A stretch of 64,000 bases of DNA from Aquisalinus flavus (GTDB taxonomy: Bacteria > Pseudomonadota > Alphaproteobacteria > Caulobacterales > Parvularculaceae), in assembly GCF_022559625.1 (NCBI RefSeq), contig NZ_CP042288.1, forward strand, positions 2,738,155 through 2,802,154, written 5' to 3'. The position numbers were made by a program, and so were the translations under genes. Positions 60,494-64,000 of the stretch are shown here, one piece after another (the first letter of the stretch is position 1; every line of letters begins with the position of its first letter). Under the pieces are notes generated by a model. It was given only the letters and a program-made list of their open reading frames with translations. It ran no database searches and was not told where the DNA came from.

Positions 60494-61651
60494 TCACATT
60501 TCTGTGATGTTCGTGCCGCCATCCTGGTGCGCATGTTCGAGCGCCAGATAGTTCTCCGACTGCATCTCGCTGAGACGGCTGGCGGTGCGGGCAAATTCGA
60601 AACTGCCATCGCCGGACGGATACAGATCATCGGGCAGGGCATCGGCGGAGCAGACGAATTTCGTCCGGTGCTCGTAGAGCGCATCGATGAAGGTCACGAA
60701 GCGCTTCGCCTCATTGCGCTGTTCTTTGGTCATCTGTGGAATATGATCCATGAAAACGGTGTGATAATTGCGGGCGAGGCAAAGATAATCCTCCGCCCCC
60801 AGCGCCTGCCCGCACATCGCCTTGAACCCGACCCGCGCTGCGCCGCGTGCGGTGCGCGGCAGGGTCAGCGTGCGGCCGCGCACCCTGTGAGTGCTCTTGC
60901 GCTCCGTGCCGCCGGCGATGAGCCGGGTCCAGGCCTTGTCCATCGCCGCATCGGCGCCGGGCCCGAGCGGGCAATGATAGACCGGCGAACCGGCGAGCTG
61001 TTCGAGACGATAGTCCTTGGCTGCTGTCAGCTCGTGGATATCGACCGTCTCCTTGAGCAGATCGATGAAGGGCACGAACAGCTCGCGGTTGATCCCGTCC
61101 TTGTACAGATCGTCCGGATGGCGGTTCGATGTGGCGACGATCACCGCGCCGTCCGCGAACAGATAGCCGAACAGGCGCCCCAGCAGGGTCGCGTCGGTGA
61201 TGTCGGTCACCTGGAACTCGTCGAAACAGATCAGCCAGCCTTGCGCAAAGGCGGCGCGGGCGATGTGCGGGATCGGGTCGTCGAGGCTCGCCTTGCGCAC
61301 CCGGTTCGGCTGCGCCTTGCGGGTCGCGTCATCCATCTTGCGCCAGTGCGCGATCTGTTCGTGGATGCCGACCATGAATTCGTGAAAATGCACCCGGCGC
61401 TTGTCCGCCACCGGGGCGTTGTTGAAGAACAGGTCCATCAACAGGCTCTTGCCGCGCCCGACCCCGCCCCACAGATACAGCCCGCGCGGCGGCGTCCGGC
61501 GCGAGCCGAAAAACCCCTTCTTTCCCGGTGTATAATCGCCCAGCTCTTCATGCAGGGTCTGAAGCCGGTCGGCGGCCTCGCGCTGGGCCGGATCGGCACT
61601 CAGCGTGCCTGCCGCAACCAGTGCGTCATACCTGTCGAGCGGTCCTGTCAT
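60494..61651 (-). CDS. zapE: Cell division AFG1-like ATPase ZapE
   Basis: The 385-residue P-loop protein has GLYLWGGVGRGKSLLMDLFF (Walker A), ICFDEFQVTDITDATLLGRL (Walker B), VIVATSNRHPDDLYKDG and the C-terminal SRLSEMQS arginine region. ZapE binds FtsZ and helps cell constriction under stress; eukaryotic Afg1 is a relative. It lies 74 bases upstream of the outer membrane protein gene on the same strand and divergent from the dehydratase gene. Confidence 0.94.
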   Translation of the reverse strand: MTGPLDRYDALVAAGTLSADPAQREAADRLQTLHEELGDYTPGKKGFFGSRRTPPRGLYLWGGVGRGKSLLMDLFFNNAPVADKRRVHFHEFMVGIHEQIAHWRKMDDATRKAQPNRVRKASLDDPIPHIARAAFAQGWLICFDEFQVTDITDATLLGRLFGYLFADGAVIVATSNRHPDDLYKDGINRELFVPFIDLLKETVDIHELTAAKDYRLEQLAGSPVYHCPLGPGADAAMDKAWTRLIAGGTERKSTHRVRGRTLTLPRTARGAARVGFKAMCGQALGAEDYLCLARNYHTVFMDHIPQMTKEQRNEAKRFVTFIDALYEHRTKFVCSADALPDDLYPSGDGSFEFARTASRLSEMQSENYLALEHAHQDGGTNITEM

Positions 61652-61744
61652 GGGCGTCCTTCATGCTGCCGATAAAGACTTTCCCCCTACCCCATATTGT
61701 GGCAAGGGCAAAGCGCAAGCTGAGGTCAAGCACGGTCACGGGAC

Positions 61745-62716
61745 ATGGTCACGATCAAGGATATCGAGCAGGCGGCGGACAGGATTGCGCCGCATGTGCT
61801 GAAGACGCCGCTGCTGGAAAGCGAGACGCTGAATGCGCGCCTCGGCGGGCGGCTCTTCGTCAAGGCTGAGAGCCTGCAGAAGACCGGCTCGTTCAAGCTG
61901 CGCGGCGCGACCAACCGCATCGCCTGCCTCAGCGAGACCGAAAAGGCACGCGGCGTGGTCGCCTATTCCTCCGGCAATCATGCCCAGGGCGTCGCGCTCG
62001 CGGCGAAGCTCCATCACGTCAACGCGGTCATCGTGATGCCGTCAGACGCGCCGAAGGTGAAGATCGCCAATACCGAGCGCCATGGCGCCGAAGTGGTGCT
62101 CTATGACCGCAACACCGAAAGCCGCGAAGAGATCGGCGCTGAGATCGCCGAACAGCGCGGCTCGGTCCTGATCCCGCCTTATGACGATGCCCATATCATC
62201 GCCGGGCAGGGCACGGCGGGGCTGGAAATCGCCGAACAGGCAGAGGAATCGGGCGTCATCCTCGACGATGTCGTGATCTGCTGCTCCGGCGGTGGCCTGT
62301 CATCCGGCGTGTCGCTGGCGCTGGCTGACCGCAGCCCGGAGACGGCGGTGTGGACGGCCGAGCCGGAAGGCTTCGATGACACGGCCCGCTCGCTCGCCGC
62401 CGGTCGCAGGGTTTCCAACAAGCCGGGGGCGAAATCGATTTGCGATGCCCTCTTGCTGCCGGCGCCGGGCGCGCTGACCTTTCCGATCCTGATCGAGCAT
62501 GTCGCCGGCGGGCTGGTTGTCGATGATGACGATGTGCGCCGCGCGATGAAGATTGCCTTCGAGGAGTTCAAGCTGGTGCTGGAGCCGGGCGGCGCCGTGG
62601 CGCTGGCCGCCATCCTGTCACGCCGCATAGACGTGCTGGGCAGGAATGTCGCCGTCATCGCGACAGGCGGCAATGTCGACGCGGCGCTGTTCGCCGAAGT
62701 GATCCAAGGGCGGTGA
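61745..62716 (+). CDS. Threonine/serine dehydratase (PLP-dependent)
   Basis: The 323-residue fold type II enzyme has ESLQKTGSFKLRGATNRI with the PLP lysine (Lys51), SSGNHAQGVALAA, and the phosphate-binding CCSGGGLSSGVSLAL. It lacks the C-terminal ACT regulatory domain of biosynthetic IlvA, so it resembles catabolic threonine dehydratases or serine racemases, which give 2-oxobutyrate or pyruvate plus ammonia. ATG 61745 has no clear ribosome site; GGACATGG begins the frame. Confidence 0.92.
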   Translation: MVTIKDIEQAADRIAPHVLKTPLLESETLNARLGGRLFVKAESLQKTGSFKLRGATNRIACLSETEKARGVVAYSSGNHAQGVALAAKLHHVNAVIVMPSDAPKVKIANTERHGAEVVLYDRNTESREEIGAEIAEQRGSVLIPPYDDAHIIAGQGTAGLEIAEQAEESGVILDDVVICCSGGGLSSGVSLALADRSPETAVWTAEPEGFDDTARSLAAGRRVSNKPGAKSICDALLLPAPGALTFPILIEHVAGGLVVDDDDVRRAMKIAFEEFKLVLEPGGAVALAAILSRRIDVLGRNVAVIATGGNVDAALFAEVIQGR

Positions 62717-62741
62717 TCGACCTGCCGAAGCCCCTCGTCTA

Positions 62742-62981
62742 TCAGGGTCGTTCCGGGTTCGTATCGATAATGTGAGCATCCGTGAAGGTCTCCCCGGCCT
62801 CGGTATAGATCACGCCATCCTCGATCTTCTTGACCTTGACGATGCGCTTCTCCTCGCCGGTCATGATCTCGATCGTCGTACCGACGAGAGAGGAGTCGAG
62901 CGTCGGGTCCGGGTTGAATGATGGCGTGGCGCAGGCGGCAAGGAGCGTGGCGGCGAGTGCGATGGCGATGAACGGGCGCAT
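62742..62981 (-). CDS. Small lipoprotein of unknown function
   Basis: The 79-residue protein has the signal MRPFIAIALAATLLAAC (lipid Cys17) and a short beta-type domain: LVGTTIEIMTGEEKRIVKV and IYTEAGETFTDAHI. GGAAGGAAC-like purines precede ATG 62981. It is convergent with the dehydratase gene, with 25 bases between them, and lies downstream of arsH on the same strand. Function unknown. Confidence 0.72.
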   Translation of the reverse strand: MRPFIAIALAATLLAACATPSFNPDPTLDSSLVGTTIEIMTGEEKRIVKVKKIEDGVIYTEAGETFTDAHIIDTNPERP

Positions 62982-63068
62982 GGCGGGTTCCTTCCTCTTC
63001 TTTTCAGGAACCCTAACAGATCAGGCCGGGCCAGACATGACCTGAGTCAATTTCGCGGTCTCGCGGGG

Positions 63069-63788
63069 TCAGAGCGATTTCTGGTTCACCCGGGCCGACA
63101 CCTCAGCGGCGGATTCCTTGCGTTCCGAATAGCGGTCGGTGAGATAGTCGCTGCGCCCGCGCGTCAGCCAGGTGAATTTTACCAGCTCTTCCATCACATC
63201 GACGACCCTGTCGTAGAAGGGCGACGGCTTCATCCGGCCGTCCTCCTCGAACTCCAGGAACGCCTTGGGTACGGAGGACTGGTTGGGGATGGTGATCATC
63301 CGCATCCAGCGCCCGAGGATGCGCATCTGGTTGACCGTGTTGAAACTTTGCGAGCCGCCGCAGACCTGCATCAGGGCGAGGGTCTTGCCTTGGGTGGGGC
63401 GCACGCCGCCAAGCGACAGCGGGATCCAGTCGATCTGGGTCTTCATCAGGCCGGTCATGGCGCCATGGCGTTCTGGCGAGCACCAGACCATCCCCTCGGA
63501 CCAGGCGGCCAGGTCGCGCAATTCCGCGACCTTCTCGTGATCAGCGGGCGCGGCATCTGCCAGCGGCAGGCCGGCCGGGTCGAACAGTTTCGTTTCGGCC
63601 CCGAACATGTCGAGCAGGCGCTGGGCTTCGAGGGTGAGCAGCTTGCTGTAGGAGCGCTCACGCAGGGAGCCATAAAGCAGCAGGATGCGCGGGCGGTGGC
63701 CGGGGTCACCGGCTGGCGCGAGGGCGGCGGTGTCAACGGCGCGGATATGGTCCTGCGACAGGGCGGGCATGTCTTTGGTGTCGGTCAT
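63069..63788 (-). CDS. arsH: Arsenical resistance flavoprotein ArsH
   Basis: The 239-residue protein is a flavodoxin-fold NADPH:FMN reductase with [42 protein letters not shown]-type segments and [18 protein letters not shown], all typical of ArsH. ArsH oxidises trivalent organoarsenicals to the less toxic pentavalent form. It starts 17 bases after an Acr3-type arsenite exporter gene, so both form an arsenic resistance operon that continues beyond the right edge. The TGACCGACACC start region has a weak ribosome site. Confidence 0.94.
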   Translation of the reverse strand: MTDTKDMPALSQDHIRAVDTAALAPAGDPGHRPRILLLYGSLRERSYSKLLTLEAQRLLDMFGAETKLFDPAGLPLADAAPADHEKVAELRDLAAWSEGMVWCSPERHGAMTGLMKTQIDWIPLSLGGVRPTQGKTLALMQVCGGSQSFNTVNQMRILGRWMRMITIPNQSSVPKAFLEFEEDGRMKPSPFYDRVVDVMEELVKFTWLTRGRSDYLTDRYSERKESAAEVSARVNQKSL

Positions 63789-63805
63789 GGGGTCCTGGTG
63801 TCTTG

Positions 63806-64000
63806 TTATGTCGCCGGAAAATGCGAGCGGGTGCGATTGGCGATGGCGACGAGGGAGAGCATCACCGGCACCTCGACCAGCACGCCGACGACGGTCGCCA
63901 GCGCCGCGCCGGACTCAAGCCCGAACAGGCTGATCGCCACGGCGACGGCAAGCTCGAAGAAATTGGACGTCCCGATCAGCGCCGCAGGCGCAGCGGTGGA
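63806..64000 (-). CDS. acr3: ACR3 family arsenite efflux transporter (5' part outside window)
   Basis: Only the last 64 residues are visible: [20 protein letters not shown] and [19 protein letters not shown] are the signature of the last helices of Acr3, which exports arsenite across the inner membrane. The frame is open to the right edge and ends with TAA at 63806-63808, 17 bases before arsH. The full protein is usually about 350-380 residues. An arsR regulator and arsC reductase may lie beyond the edge. Confidence 0.9.
   Translation of the reverse strand, partial: STAAPAALIGTSNFFELAVAVAISLFGLESGAALATVVGVLVEVPVMLSLVAIANRTRSHFPAT

Overview
The window reads as chromosomal DNA of a high-GC, aerobic, Gram-negative alphaproteobacterium, probably near the Hyphomonadaceae/Parvularculaceae/Caulobacterales; the order cannot be fixed from sequence alone. 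Pointers are a NepR/PhyR general stress response cluster, the hemC-hemD-Mic60-hemY gene order, a stand-alone ProXp-ala editing protein, HWE-family kinases, a K+-independent-type H+-pyrophosphatase and many small lipoproteins. Almost every gene is intact and closely packed.

Layout. 0-12 kb: thioredoxin/TPR protein (cut by the left edge), prolyl-tRNA editing protein, tRNA-Gly(GCC), PQQ-type sugar dehydrogenase, an ATP-grasp/C26 amidohydrolase/nitroreductase run, both pyrophosphatases (ppa and hppA), a HAD phosphatase, threonine aldolase and two exported proteins. 12-14 kb: deacetylase-family and DUF1080 genes. 14.4-17.2 kb: an accessory islet with a RhuM-family gene and an AT-rich reverse transcriptase gene that is split by one in-frame TAA, lying directly behind argG. 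18.5-24.4 kb: three tandem exported proteins, then two alkB-type alkane monooxygenases flanking a ParD-like/methionine aminopeptidase pair. 24.5-28.8 kb: a LOV-domain blue-light histidine kinase, rlmN, a small gene/retropepsin pair and an aldo/keto reductase. 28.9-32.7 kb: two unknown membrane proteins, two tiny paralogous lipoproteins, a DUF2975/HTH pair and a 43-residue membrane peptide. 32.9-42.8 kb: housekeeping genes rdgB, hemW, an LpoA-like protein, rsmI, yraN, a BON lipoprotein and gshB, interrupted by accessory envelope genes including a DUF6090 pair. 42.9-45.4 kb: a lactonase-like lipoprotein, DUF817 and a secreted protein. 45.5-50.5 kb: the general stress response locus (membrane HWE kinase, RHH protein, NepR, a short divergent EcfG-like sigma factor, Crp/Fnr, PhyR) and a small exported gene preceded by a good EcfG-type promoter. 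50.5-58.2 kb: YciI, gpsA, tsaD, then divergent hemC-hemD-Mic60-hemY. 58.3-64 kb: short-chain dehydrogenase, beta-barrel outer membrane protein, zapE, threonine dehydratase, and an arsenic pair (arsH and Acr3, the latter cut by the right edge).

How the parts relate. The PhyR/NepR/sigma locus and the LOV kinase suggest stress and light input into one regulatory output. The two alkB genes and the PQQ dehydrogenase suggest use of alkanes and sugars or alcohols. The strongest unusual signals are the interrupted reverse transcriptase beside RhuM, a dispersed two-hairpin repeat found twice and each time starting at a stop codon, the ParD-like/MAP pair, and the small-gene regulatory cluster at 31.3-32.9 kb with repeated operator-like motifs.
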